A stretch of DNA of 64,000 bases from Oscillospiraceae bacterium. GTDB lineage: Bacteria; Bacillota; Clostridia; Oscillospirales; CAG-382. Every line of letters begins with the position of its first letter. Within the stretch, counting starts at the first letter, position 1. Below are positions 9,053 through 18,593 of this stretch, piece by piece. The DNA is taken from the NCBI GenBank assembly GCA_015064955.1, contig SVRD01000007.1, forward strand, positions 47,189 to 111,188. The letters run 5' to 3'. The notes beneath the pieces are model-generated. The model saw only the letters and a program-made list of their open reading frames with translations, was not told the origin of the DNA and searched no databases. The translations under genes and the position numbers were made by a program.

Positions 9053-9536
9053 ATGGTTCAAACGAGGCGAAGCTGAATTTAAACCGCCGCCCGTTTTCCT
9101 CCGTTCCGATACCGAGAATAGCTTCGGTATCCTTATCATAATACACTATAATCGTCATTTCGTCAATAGTGTACTTTGCTTCTCCGTCGGAATAAATCGC
9201 CTTTTCGTCGCTCTGCGCAAGCAATTTCACAGCCTTTACCAGCGCCTCTTGTGCAGGGAAGGTGCCCTTTTTTACCTCACGCGTGAATATGCCGTCAACA
9301 CTTGCGGTGTGCTTTTCTTCGCTGAAATTCAGCCTTGTCCCAGCAAGAATATGGCCGCTTCCGAAGCTGATCTCGCTGACTGCTTCGGTTATTACCGCAT
9401 CGAACGGTGAATCGCTTCCATCGAGAGCGGCTGTTATTTTCAGCGGCAAAGCAAATTGCTCCTTCGGGTCGGGCTGCGCTTGGCAGGAAGCAAACGGCAA
9501 AAGAATTACGACGAGTAAAAATAATATTTTTTTCAA
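9018..9536 (-). CDS. Putative lipoprotein, function unknown
   Basis: MKKILFLLVVILLPFASCQAQ signal with lipobox-like ASC; upstream of and slightly overlapping alr. Confidence 0.65.
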   Translation of the reverse strand: MKKILFLLVVILLPFASCQAQPDPKEQFALPLKITAALDGSDSPFDAVITEAVSEISFGSGHILAGTRLNFSEEKHTASVDGIFTREVKKGTFPAQEALVKAVKLLAQSDEKAIYSDGEAKYTIDEMTIIVYYDKDTEAILGIGTEENGRRFKFSFASFEPYETQSNGAGQS

Positions 9537-9565
9537 AGCTTCTCCGTCCTTTCCGGAGAAAAGGC

Positions 9566-10378
9566 TTACCCGAGTATCCTGCCGATCTCCTTTGGCAGAT
9601 CAGACGGCAAAACACCGCTTTTTCCAAGCGTTTTTTCTAAATTATCTCCCGCAAGACCGTGGACGTAAACGGCGATTTTTGCCGCGTCGGCAATTTCATA
9701 TCCCTGGGCAACAAGCGATGCGGTGACGCCTGCCAGAACGTCGCCGCTTCCGCCCTTTGCGAGCGCGCTCGAGCCGCTTGTGTTGATATAAGCATCTCCG
9801 TTGCTTGTCGCAATTACCGTGTTTTTGCCCTTGAGAACGAGAACACAATTATACTTGGTTGCAAATTCAAGCGCGGTTTCTACGCGTGCCGATTGAACAT
9901 AGGAAATACTTTTGCCGATAAGCCTTGCCATTTCGGCGGGGTGAGGAGTCAGTATTTTCGGGCAATCCATTCTCTCCAATACATCAATATGCATAGAAAG
10001 GAAATTTATGCAATCGGCGTCAAGAACTGCGGGAAGTGTACAGTTTGTGAGCACTGCTTCGAGAATATCATCGTAGACTCTGCCGATACCGCAGCCGCAA
10101 AGAAATGCTGTGCTTTTTTCAAAGCTTATATCCGCAATCGGAACAAAGACAGGCTCGAACAGTATTCTGCGTATTTCGGAAAGCGTCGATTCGTTTCCGC
10201 AAAAGCGCATCAAGCCCAATCCGCTTCGCAGTGCCGCGATCGCGGCAAAGCACGCCGCACCTGTCATATTTTCGCTTCCGACGAGTGTTAAAAGCGTTCC
10301 GAAATCGCCCTTGCAGGAGTCTTCCTTGCGGGGACGTATCAGCTTGAGTATATCGTTTGTTATAAATTCACTCTTCAT
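9566..10378 (-). CDS. nnrD: ADP/ATP-dependent NAD(P)H-hydrate dehydratase (YjeF C-terminal/carbohydrate kinase family)
   Basis: GDFGTLLTLVGSENMTGAACFAAIAALRSGLGL, LTPHPAEMARLIG, VLKGKNTVIA, GSSALAKGGSGDVLAGVTASLVAQG. Start taken at ATG 10378. Confidence 0.9.
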   Translation of the reverse strand: MKSEFITNDILKLIRPRKEDSCKGDFGTLLTLVGSENMTGAACFAAIAALRSGLGLMRFCGNESTLSEIRRILFEPVFVPIADISFEKSTAFLCGCGIGRVYDDILEAVLTNCTLPAVLDADCINFLSMHIDVLERMDCPKILTPHPAEMARLIGKSISYVQSARVETALEFATKYNCVLVLKGKNTVIATSNGDAYINTSGSSALAKGGSGDVLAGVTASLVAQGYEIADAAKIAVYVHGLAGDNLEKTLGKSGVLPSDLPKEIGRILG

Positions 10379-10412
10379 CTTTCTTGACAGTCCTCGGCTC
10401 TTTTTTGCTATT

Positions 10413-11168
10413 TTAGCACGAGAAGCAGGAATTTTCAATAGCCGTTTGCGGAAGCGTAAGTATCCCCGATGAGTATATCGGAATGATTTTGTTGTAAATA
10501 TAATGCTGACCGAAAAGACCGTAGACAACTTCGCCGTGGAAAAACAGCATACGAAGCGAAAATGCACTGTCCAAACACGCACTTTGGGTGTTGCCGCTGT
10601 CGTAGACCGTTACAGTCTGCCTGCCGTCACAAACCGATCCCATCGCATAGCGTTCACTGCCGAAAGCAATAAAATCGGTCAGAAATTCGTTTCTGTGTGC
10701 TTCGCAAAGCAACGAAATGCAGACTCCGCTTGAGTCGAACAAAAAGGCTTTGTCGTTAAACGACGCCGTGATATAACAGCTTCCGCCGATAATCACCGTC
10801 ATGGCATCGGTCAACGCGCCCGTACACGAATTGCAGGATCGTGAGCAAGAACAAGAGCAAGCGCAAGCGCTCGGGCAGAGATCTATATATCCTTGCTCGT
10901 TGAAGCAGGAATCGAGAAAATACATTCTTCTGCCGTTACATTCAGCCAATGCGGTATATCCGTTGCCGCAGGCGTTTTTTCGCAAACGCATATAAGGTCT
11001 TGCCGTCGGGGTGCAGTCGCAAGTGCGGCAGTGCTCCGGGCAGACAGAATATATCGTTCGGTTGATGCCGTCCGTTGCCAGAATGCTTTCGCCGCAAATC
11101 GTTGCCGATAACGCCGCGAGCGAATTGTTCAAGGTAAAGCTTTGGGTTTTGTTTGCCAAAATTATCAC
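10413..11168 (-). CDS. Cysteine-rich protein of unknown function
   Basis: 251 aa ORF with about 22 Cys, including CPSACACSCSCSRSCNSC and CPEHCRTCDC; no signal peptide seen. Confidence 0.7.
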   Translation of the reverse strand: MIILANKTQSFTLNNSLAALSATICGESILATDGINRTIYSVCPEHCRTCDCTPTARPYMRLRKNACGNGYTALAECNGRRMYFLDSCFNEQGYIDLCPSACACSCSCSRSCNSCTGALTDAMTVIIGGSCYITASFNDKAFLFDSSGVCISLLCEAHRNEFLTDFIAFGSERYAMGSVCDGRQTVTVYDSGNTQSACLDSAFSLRMLFFHGEVVYGLFGQHYIYNKIIPIYSSGILTLPQTAIENSCFSC

Positions 11169-11292
11169 CCTCCACTTGAATTATATTCCTATTTGTGCGG
11201 TAATGTAACAGATATCCTCTTGATTTTTTTACTAAGTATAAATATAATAAAAAAGTGAATAATCTTCAGTACTGACATACGGGGGATTTATT

Positions 11293-12381
11293 ATGAAAAA
11301 CAGCTTGATTTATATACTTTGCGTCTGTATTTGCGTTCTTGCCTTTTGCGCCTGCTCGCAATCGGAGCAGACAAGCGGCTCGCCGCTTGCCGAGAGCGAA
11401 TCTTTTTCTGCCGACGCAAATTCCGATTCATCGGATAAAGCCGCGATGACCGATATTTCGATAGATTTTTCGGAGCCCGAATCGTTTTCCGAGCCCGAAA
11501 CGAGCATTCCGCCGAAATACGGCGAATCGAGCAGAAAAAGCATTGTGGTGCTCGGCGATTCGATCGCGCGGGGATATGGGCTGAAAAATATCGAAAAGGA
11601 GCGCTTTTCCTCGCTTCTTGCCGAATCGCTGAAAGCCGATTACGGAAAGGTGAGCGTTCAAAACTACGGCGTTGACGGTATGACGGGGCGCGAATTGGCA
11701 GAGCTTTTAAAGGAAAGACGGATAAAGGAGCTTTCCAAATGCGACACCGTTATCATCAGCATCGGCGGGAACAATATTTTACAGCATATCACCGACGGCG
11801 AAACACTTTCGGGAATGATAACCGATTTCGACCCCGTCGCGCTGATCGACTATTTCCGCTATCTCAAAACCGAAAATCCCGAGGAAAAAAGCAAGCTTTC
11901 CTATGCGGTCGATGCGGTAGACGTGTTGATCGATTCGATCATCGCCGCGTTTGAGGGCGACGCGTTTGCAAAGCTTATCGAAACAGCGGGGCATGATCTC
12001 CGAAAGGAAATACCCGAAATAATCGGCGAGATAAGAAAGGTGAATAAAACTGCTGACATTTATATCCAGACGGTATACAATCCCTTTAAGGGAGTTGTGG
12101 TCGAGCTTGAGGATATAACCGAAACACCGATAGATCTCGGCATTTACGGTGAAAATGCCGTTTCGGCGCTCAATACGCCGATATTAGAGCTTGCGGACGA
12201 ATACGGATACACCGCCGTTGAGGTCCACAGTCTTTTCGAGGAATACGAAACAGGGCTTACAAACGCTGTTTTTGATCTTTTGACTCTGAATCTCAGCTTT
12301 GACCCTCACCCGAATCTTAGAGGGCATTTGCTGATTGCCGATCTTTATTACAAAATTATGTCGGAGGACAACGATGATTAA
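11293..12381 (+). CDS. SGNH/GDSL hydrolase lipoprotein
   Basis: Lipobox (CVLAFCACS), SIVVLGDSIARGYGLKN (block I), VIISIGGNNIL (block III), DPHPNLRGHLLIAD (block V). Confidence 0.85.
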   Translation: MKNSLIYILCVCICVLAFCACSQSEQTSGSPLAESESFSADANSDSSDKAAMTDISIDFSEPESFSEPETSIPPKYGESSRKSIVVLGDSIARGYGLKNIEKERFSSLLAESLKADYGKVSVQNYGVDGMTGRELAELLKERRIKELSKCDTVIISIGGNNILQHITDGETLSGMITDFDPVALIDYFRYLKTENPEEKSKLSYAVDAVDVLIDSIIAAFEGDAFAKLIETAGHDLRKEIPEIIGEIRKVNKTADIYIQTVYNPFKGVVVELEDITETPIDLGIYGENAVSALNTPILELADEYGYTAVEVHSLFEEYETGLTNAVFDLLTLNLSFDPHPNLRGHLLIADLYYKIMSEDNDD

Positions 12382-14494
12382 ACGATTTGCCGCACTTTTT
12401 CTGCTTTGCGTGCTTTTGTGTGCCGCACTGCCTGCTTCGGCGTCCGAAGTCGAGAATCTGGTGCTCGGTCTTGAATATACCGTCGAAACGGGTGAGCCGG
12501 TTACCATGTCGCACCTTAATTTCAGCGAAGCGGGTACCAAGTTCGACCTCGACAACGGTCAGCTGACCGACGGAAAAACCGCGACAAATTCGCCCTCGGC
12601 TGACGGCTGGTATTGCGCGTTCCGCGGTCAAAGCCGTATAATCGGCTTTGATTTGGGAAGCGTTTGCGCGGTGTCGGGGATAGAAGCAGGCTTCCTCCAC
12701 GCGAAAGCCCCCGCTGTTTATGCCCCGAGATACGTAAGAGTTTATATTTCGGAAAACGGAACCGATTATATGACGGTATGCGATCATCTTACGGGATATG
12801 ATCTTACCGATACTGCTGTAAGCCGCAAGGAGCTTTCGCTTGCTTTTGACAATATTTACGCGGCGCGCTACGTTAAGGTGGAGTTTTGTTGCGATATCTT
12901 TGCTTATTGCGATGAAATTCGCGTTTTGGGAAGCAAGGAAACCGACGGAAGCGAAAAAAGCATTACTCCCGACAAAAAACCGACAGAAAAGGGATACTTA
13001 AAATCGCTTGGCGGAAGCAGCAACATAATAAAGCTTTACAACGGATATTATAACCACGACACAAATATCGGGATCCTTTACGAGAATGAGATCCTTCCAT
13101 ACGTAGCATATCTTGACACCAACGGAAACATAGCGGGGAAGATGTTCGATGCTATCGCGCTCGTGCCCTGCCACGGCGATTATCCCTCGGGGGGAAGATT
13201 GGTAAAGACCAACGGAAAGCCCGGCGCGGTGATGAGCGATTGGGAGCTCTATTTTGAATACACCTTCAGAGACGGGCAGGATCTTTATGCGATAAACAAC
13301 GTTGCGGGCAGAGTTAACGAGGCACTCTCGCTGAAGGATAAATATCCTGTATATCTCACGATACCTTATCCCACCGTGTTGAGCGATAAGCCGTTCGGCG
13401 ATATCGACGGTGACGGCGAGGAGGAAAGCTGTCAAACCTTGGAAGAGCGTTTGGCAATAGTCAAATGGTATATCGATAAATGCATCGAAAAGTTTGAGTC
13501 AAAGAACTATGCAAATATCGAGCTTGCCGGCTTTTATTGGCTTCGCGAGGAAGTGAATTACAGCGATTCCGACCACGAGGATATTCTTGTTATCGAGGCT
13601 AACGAGTATATCGAAAAGAAACGACTCGATTCGATCTTCGATCCGTTTTATCTCTCTGTCGGCTTTGACGAATGGGAATATCTCGGCTTTGACGGCGCGG
13701 TAATGCAGCCGAACCTTGCGTTTTCCGACGTATACAGCTATTTCGAAGCGGGAATGCTCGAGGAGTTTGCACAATCGGTATACGATAATAATCTCGGTGT
13801 TGAGATCGAAACAAACGAGCCCTCATTTTTCAGAGGCGACGATTATTTAAAGGCAGGCTTTAATTACGAAAGCTATCTCTATTACGGCAGTAAGACGGGA
13901 TATATGAACAGCCTGAAGACCTATTATCAGGGTGCCGGCCCCGGAAGCTTTTATGATTTCTGCTATGCCGATATCAGCACACCGAAGGGAATATATCTGC
14001 GCAGGCTTTACGATATCACCTATTCGTTCATTCACGGCGTTTATAAAAACCTTGCACCGATCGTCGAAATCGGCGACATCGAGCTTTTGGCGGGCGATAC
14101 TCGCGCTATGGCGGATATTTCGATAACCGATTCCGATTCTTATTGGGGCGATATCGCTGTAAGCTTCCCGACCGAGCCGTCACACGGAAAGGTGACTGTT
14201 GCGGCGAGCAAGAAAACGCTTGTCTACCGTCCCGACGATAATTTTGTCGGCGAGGATTCGTTTACCGTATGCGTGAGCGACGGATTCAATAAATCCGAGG
14301 AAATTACTGTAACTGTTACAGTGAACGAGGCGGAAATATCGGAAATCGAAGCGACCTCGGAGGTAAGCGACGATACATCAAAGCCCGACGTCGAGGAAAA
14401 TCCTGTTCCTGTCTGGCTTATCGCGGTTTTGTGTATTCTCGGCGGCGCGGTGGTATTGACCGCAGTTATAATGATAGTAAAGCGTAAAAAATAA
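12374..14494 (+). CDS. DUF4855-type secreted protein with Ig/cadherin-like domain and C-terminal membrane anchor
   Basis: Signal peptide MIKRFAALFLLCVLLCAALPASA; discoidin-like N region; DUF4855-like core (GFYWLREEVNY...); GEDSFTVCVSDGFNKSEEITVTVTV; C-terminal TM and KRKK. Confidence 0.7.
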   Translation: MIKRFAALFLLCVLLCAALPASASEVENLVLGLEYTVETGEPVTMSHLNFSEAGTKFDLDNGQLTDGKTATNSPSADGWYCAFRGQSRIIGFDLGSVCAVSGIEAGFLHAKAPAVYAPRYVRVYISENGTDYMTVCDHLTGYDLTDTAVSRKELSLAFDNIYAARYVKVEFCCDIFAYCDEIRVLGSKETDGSEKSITPDKKPTEKGYLKSLGGSSNIIKLYNGYYNHDTNIGILYENEILPYVAYLDTNGNIAGKMFDAIALVPCHGDYPSGGRLVKTNGKPGAVMSDWELYFEYTFRDGQDLYAINNVAGRVNEALSLKDKYPVYLTIPYPTVLSDKPFGDIDGDGEEESCQTLEERLAIVKWYIDKCIEKFESKNYANIELAGFYWLREEVNYSDSDHEDILVIEANEYIEKKRLDSIFDPFYLSVGFDEWEYLGFDGAVMQPNLAFSDVYSYFEAGMLEEFAQSVYDNNLGVEIETNEPSFFRGDDYLKAGFNYESYLYYGSKTGYMNSLKTYYQGAGPGSFYDFCYADISTPKGIYLRRLYDITYSFIHGVYKNLAPIVEIGDIELLAGDTRAMADISITDSDSYWGDIAVSFPTEPSHGKVTVAASKKTLVYRPDDNFVGEDSFTVCVSDGFNKSEEITVTVTVNEAEISEIEATSEVSDDTSKPDVEENPVPVWLIAVLCILGGAVVLTAVIMIVKRKK

Positions 14495-14497
14495 TAA

Positions 14498-14540
14498 TAA
14501 ACGCTTCTCATAAGCCCTTGCTTCTGAGAAGCGTTTTTGT
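14498..14540. terminator. Bidirectional Rho-independent terminator
   Basis: AACGCTTCTCA...TGAGAAGCGTT followed by TTTTG, between convergent genes. Confidence 0.85.
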
Positions 14541-14541
14541 A

Positions 14542-14928
14542 TTAAGTCAGCCCGAAGCTTATGCCGATGGCGCTGTTTACCTGCTGCATAGTGGTGTCGT
14601 CGAGCTTGCCCATTCGCTCCTTCAGTCTGCGCTTGTCGATCGTGCGTATCTGCTCGAGCAATATCACCGAGTTTTTTGCAAGGCCGCAATCGGTATCGCC
14701 CGAAAGCGAGTGCGCCGCGGTCACCTCGATGTGTGTAGGAAGCTTTGCTTTGCCGGTGCGGCTTGTTATTGCCGCGGCGATAACTGTCGGGCTGTATTTG
14801 TTGCCCATATCGTTTTGTACGATCAGCACGGGGCGTATCCCGCCCTGCTCCGAGCCGACGACAGGACTGAGGTCGGCGTAGTATATGTCGCCTCGGCGGA
14901 TTCCTTCCTCGCCGTTTTGTGTCTTCAA
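14542..14928 (-). CDS. mazF: Type II toxin endoribonuclease MazF/PemK family
   Basis: [47 protein letters not shown]...[32 protein letters not shown]. Proposed TTG start at 14928 behind AGAAGGAG. Confidence 0.9.
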   Translation of the reverse strand: MKTQNGEEGIRRGDIYYADLSPVVGSEQGGIRPVLIVQNDMGNKYSPTVIAAAITSRTGKAKLPTHIEVTAAHSLSGDTDCGLAKNSVILLEQIRTIDKRRLKERMGKLDDTTMQQVNSAIGISFGLT

Positions 14929-15011
14929 TGTTGAACACTCCTTCTGATGTAAGTATATGTTTACATACAATAGTGTTGCCAACATCGCATTGTTTATATC
15001 ACAAAAACAAA

Positions 15012-15055
15012 AAATCACCCTGCCGACTTTATGGACGGCGGGGCGATTGGTTTAC
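15012..15055 (-). terminator. Rho-independent terminator of the 15060-16112 gene
   Basis: AATCACCCTGCCG...CGGCGGGGCGATT stem; T-tract on the minus strand. Confidence 0.7.
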
Positions 15056-15059
15056 ATAA

Positions 15060-16112
15060 TCAATTCTCGATTATAGCTTCTTTAATGTATTTGTTGAAGA
15101 AATTCGTTGTTCCCGAGTTTACGTAGTCGAGCTCGATATCGACCATTCCGAGAGGATGGTTTTTATCGACTGTGACCGAGCGTCTTTGCCAGAATCCGAT
15201 ACCGCTCTTGAAGGTGAGAGAGGCGTAACCCTTGCAGTGTCGGTCGATAACCTTCAGATACTCCTCGCAACGCTGCTTCATCGCTTCGCCGCTTTGAATT
15301 CCGCTTATCGTTATTTCACAGCAGATGTTGTTCCAAAGTGCATCGGGCGCTGAGGAGAGTATTGCTTCTCCGCGGCGGTTTACGAATCTGTCGAATGTCA
15401 CAATAAAGCCGTCGTCGGGGAATGCTTCGCGCAAAACACTTGTGATTTCAAGGATATACGGCTCGCATATCTTGCGCTCCATCAATCTTTGAAAGCCGTC
15501 GGCTATAACGTCGTCACCGAGCGTTATCGAGGCGGTTTCGGTGGGGTAAACACTGCTCGATGCATCGACTGTGTAAGCCCCCGTCTGATAGCGGTAGTAA
15601 ATGCTCGAAAACTCGAAATCGCCGAGTGCGGCGTTTTCGGATTCGGGATAGATCGTATTCGTATATTCGGTGATCTTGTTTTTTGCGCCGATTGCCGTTA
15701 TGGGATTGCCGACAAATATTATTCCGAGCGCGAACGACAGTAAAGCACCGGCGGTGATGATCGAGATCCCTTTTGCCTTGCTCTTTTTCAGCGCTTTGAA
15801 GCCGAGATTGAACGCGAGCACGGCAAGTAGACATAATGCGGTGAACATTATTGCGACCGATGTGTCTGCGGTTTCGGTTGTGTTGAAAATAAACACGGTA
15901 ACACCGAACAAAACGCATTTGTACATAAGCTCGAGCTTTAAAAATACACTTGCGGCGCACAGAAGCAACGAAAGCGGAGTCATCGCAATAATTCCGGCAG
16001 AGCGTCTGAAGCAAAGCGCGCAAAGGAACGCCAGAATCGCGGTAAGAACGAGATTTACGGCATATTTCAGGGTTTCGTTATTCTTTTTGCCCTTTGTTTT
16101 GGTGTCGCTCAT
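15060..16112 (-). CDS. Hypothetical membrane protein (DUF6057-like architecture not verified)
   Basis: 350 aa ORF with about 5 N-terminal TM segments and a soluble C-terminal domain; family not recognised. Confidence 0.6.
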   Translation of the reverse strand: MSDTKTKGKKNNETLKYAVNLVLTAILAFLCALCFRRSAGIIAMTPLSLLLCAASVFLKLELMYKCVLFGVTVFIFNTTETADTSVAIMFTALCLLAVLAFNLGFKALKKSKAKGISIITAGALLSFALGIIFVGNPITAIGAKNKITEYTNTIYPESENAALGDFEFSSIYYRYQTGAYTVDASSSVYPTETASITLGDDVIADGFQRLMERKICEPYILEITSVLREAFPDDGFIVTFDRFVNRRGEAILSSAPDALWNNICCEITISGIQSGEAMKQRCEEYLKVIDRHCKGYASLTFKSGIGFWQRRSVTVDKNHPLGMVDIELDYVNSGTTNFFNKYIKEAIIEN

Positions 16113-16438
16113 TCATATTCCTCCAGATTGTAGGGGTTGGTAAGCTTAATAAGAAGCGCGGTATCGTCGTCGGATTGCATTTTGTTGTTGCGTTCGGCAC
16201 CGCATTTTGTGCATTTATGGGTGATGATAAAGCCTTTTTTTGAATTCACGGTAACTGCGCTCGGACGCATCATCGCACCGCATTCCGACGCACGATCGCC
16301 GGGGTTTACGTCGACGTGCTTTGAATAAAGGCAATATGGGCAGTGATTGCGTGAGCTGTATCCGAGCGGTGAGACCTCTTTTCCACAATGGCCGCAGATA
16401 AATCCACTATCATTCTTGGTAAAAATTTTGTTTTCCAT
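16109..16438 (-). CDS. RNHCP domain protein (zinc-ribbon)
   Basis: FICGHCGKEVSPLGYSSRNHCPYCLYSKHVDVNPGDR, ITHKCTKCGAERNNK. Confidence 0.88.
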   Translation of the reverse strand: MENKIFTKNDSGFICGHCGKEVSPLGYSSRNHCPYCLYSKHVDVNPGDRASECGAMMRPSAVTVNSKKGFIITHKCTKCGAERNNKMQSDDDTALLIKLTNPYNLEEYE

Positions 16439-16546
16439 ATGTAAATTCCGTTAAAGCTGTGTAAATTTTAAAAAAGGGGTTTAAATTTGGATTTTTTTAT
16501 AGTATAATACAAAAACATAAGAAAATCAACTGTAAGTGAGGATAAA

Positions 16547-17680
16547 ATGAGCGAAAACAGCAATATGCCCGAAAAGAGCGGCTGCGATATTTCTGCACGC
16601 AGAGGCACTGTCGGCGGTCAGGCAATCATCGAGGGCGTTATGATGCGCGGCAAAAAGCACACCGCGATCGCAGTACGCAGAATGGACAATAAAAAAATCG
16701 CGGTATCGAGAAAGGGAAACACCTCGATATCCGATAAGTACAAATTTTTGAAGTGGCCGTTGATACGCGGCGTGGTCAACTTTATCGAATCTATGAAGAT
16801 GTCCTTCACGACTATCACCGAGGGTACCGATATGCTCGGTCTCGACGTTGCCGAGGAGGAGCAATCGAAGCTCGACAAATGGCTCGAGGAGCATTGCGGC
16901 AAATGGCTTATGGGCGTTATCTCCGTGATTTCGCTTATATTGGGAGTTTTGCTCGCCGGTGCACTCTTTATTTTCCTGCCCACTTTTTTGGGCGATCTCA
17001 TCGTTGATGATCTTTTGAATCTCCGCGGTGCCGCAGAGGATATCTGGCGTAACGTCGTAGAGGGTATTTTAAAGGTTATAATCTTCATCGTTTATATCTG
17101 GCTGACCGCGTTTATTCCCGATATGAAACGTGTTTATATGTATCACGGCGCAGAGCATAAGAGTATTTTCTGCTACGAGGCGGGCGAGGAGCTTACCGTC
17201 GAAAACGTAAAGAAGCATTCCCGCTTCCACCCCCGTTGCGGAACGAGCTTTATGTTCTCGATGATAATCCTTTCCATCGCAGTCGGCATAATCTTCCTTT
17301 GGGCTGTCGAAACGGTTTGGCTCCGCAGTCTGTTGAAGATCGCACTGCTTCCTCTCACCGTCGGTATCGGTTATGAATTTATCCGTTATGCCGGCAGACA
17401 CGACAACAAGGTTATTCAGCTGCTTTCGAAGCCGGGTCTTTGGATGCAGAATCTCACCACCCGCGAGCCCTCGGACGATATCATCGAGGTCGGTATAACC
17501 GCGCTTAAATGTGCACTTCCCGACGATTTCGAGGGATTTTACGAGGAATGTCTTGAAAAGCTCAAGGACGAGGAAGAAAGCACCGAGTCGGAAAATGCAC
17601 CTGCTGCCGAAACTGCTTGCTCCGATGAGCAGACCTGCGAGTCGGTACAAGAAAGCGAGGTTGACAGCGTTGACGCTTAA
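16547..17680 (+). CDS. DUF1385 family membrane protein (COG3872)
   Basis: VGGQAIIEGVMMRGKK, YMYHGAEHKSIFCYEAGEELTVENVKKHSRFHPRCGTSF. Confidence 0.92.
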   Translation: MSENSNMPEKSGCDISARRGTVGGQAIIEGVMMRGKKHTAIAVRRMDNKKIAVSRKGNTSISDKYKFLKWPLIRGVVNFIESMKMSFTTITEGTDMLGLDVAEEEQSKLDKWLEEHCGKWLMGVISVISLILGVLLAGALFIFLPTFLGDLIVDDLLNLRGAAEDIWRNVVEGILKVIIFIVYIWLTAFIPDMKRVYMYHGAEHKSIFCYEAGEELTVENVKKHSRFHPRCGTSFMFSMIILSIAVGIIFLWAVETVWLRSLLKIALLPLTVGIGYEFIRYAGRHDNKVIQLLSKPGLWMQNLTTREPSDDIIEVGITALKCALPDDFEGFYEECLEKLKDEEESTESENAPAAETACSDEQTCESVQESEVDSVDA

Positions 17681-18518
17681 AACGTACAGAACAAAGCTTC
17701 GCGAGATGCTTTGCGAGATATCGCCCGACGAGGGCGACGTTATCGCCGATATGCTTTTGTGCGAGGCACTCAAGACCGAGCGCGGATATCTGCTTGCTCA
17801 TCTTGACGACGAAACTCCCCGTTCGATCGACCCGTTTATCAGCGGCGCTGTGTTTGAGCTTTCGCTCGGCAAGCCGTTGCAGTACGTGCTCGGAAAATGT
17901 AATTTCTACGGCTATGAAATTGAGGTCGGCGACGGAGTATTTATTCCGCGAAGCGACACCGAAATCGGCGTAAAGGCGGCACTCGGTGTATTGAAGGACG
18001 GCGATCTTTTTGCCGATATCTGCAGCGGAAGCGGCTGTATCGCCAAAGCTATCGCTTCCGAAAAGCCGACGGTAAGCGGCTATGCTCTCGAGCTTTCGCG
18101 CAAGGCTTTGCCCTATACCGAAAAGAACCTTTCCGATTGCAGAAACGTTTCGGTCCGCCGCTTCGATGCGCTTGACGAGGACGATTATATCGACCTTGCA
18201 TCTATAATCGAGCGCCCGCTCGACCTTGTTATCTGCAACCCGCCCTATATTCCGACAGAGGATATCAAAACTCTTTCTCCGCAGGTCGGATTTGAGCCCG
18301 AAACCGCGCTCGACGGCGGCGAGGACGGATTGAGATATTACCGTATCGTAACCTCGCTCGTGCCCCATATTCTCAAAAAAGACGGCATACTTATTTTTGA
18401 GATAGGCATCGGTCAGTGCGAGGACGTATCGCGTATTTTACAGGACAACGGCTATTCGGTTGCGGTATTGCGCGATTACGGAAAGATAGACCGAATACTT
18501 CTTGCAAAAAAATATTAA
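17661..18518 (+). CDS. prmC: Peptide chain release factor N(5)-glutamine methyltransferase
   Basis: QYVLGKCNFYGYEIEVGDGVFIPRSDTE, DICSGSGCIAKAIA, LVICNPPYIPT. Proposed TTG start at 17661 inside the upstream gene. Confidence 0.93.
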   Translation: MTALTLKTYRTKLREMLCEISPDEGDVIADMLLCEALKTERGYLLAHLDDETPRSIDPFISGAVFELSLGKPLQYVLGKCNFYGYEIEVGDGVFIPRSDTEIGVKAALGVLKDGDLFADICSGSGCIAKAIASEKPTVSGYALELSRKALPYTEKNLSDCRNVSVRRFDALDEDDYIDLASIIERPLDLVICNPPYIPTEDIKTLSPQVGFEPETALDGGEDGLRYYRIVTSLVPHILKKDGILIFEIGIGQCEDVSRILQDNGYSVAVLRDYGKIDRILLAKKY

Positions 18519-18527
18519 ATAAGTGTA

Positions 18528-18558
18528 TTGACAACAAAGAAAATCCGTACTATTATTA
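18528..18558 (+). promoter_or_regulatory. Candidate sigma-A promoter upstream of the TrmH-family gene
   Basis: TTGACA (18528-18533) with about 18-nt spacer to TATTAT (18552-18557). Confidence 0.55.
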
Positions 18559-18593
18559 TATAATATAATGGTATGGATTTTTTTGGTGCGTAT

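Noticed and set aside
10801-10995. Plus-strand ORF with QEQEQEQAQ repeat
   Set aside because: Antisense of the Cys-rich codon cluster in the 10413-11168 gene.
15060-16438. Possible novel defence pair (membrane protein + zinc-ribbon protein)
   Set aside because: The RNHCP protein is a common small zinc-ribbon family and the membrane protein shows no effector domain; no supporting defence context.
17511-17660. Upstream extension of the prmC ORF
   Set aside because: Falls inside the DUF1385 gene in another frame; PrmC homology begins only after the TTG at 17661.
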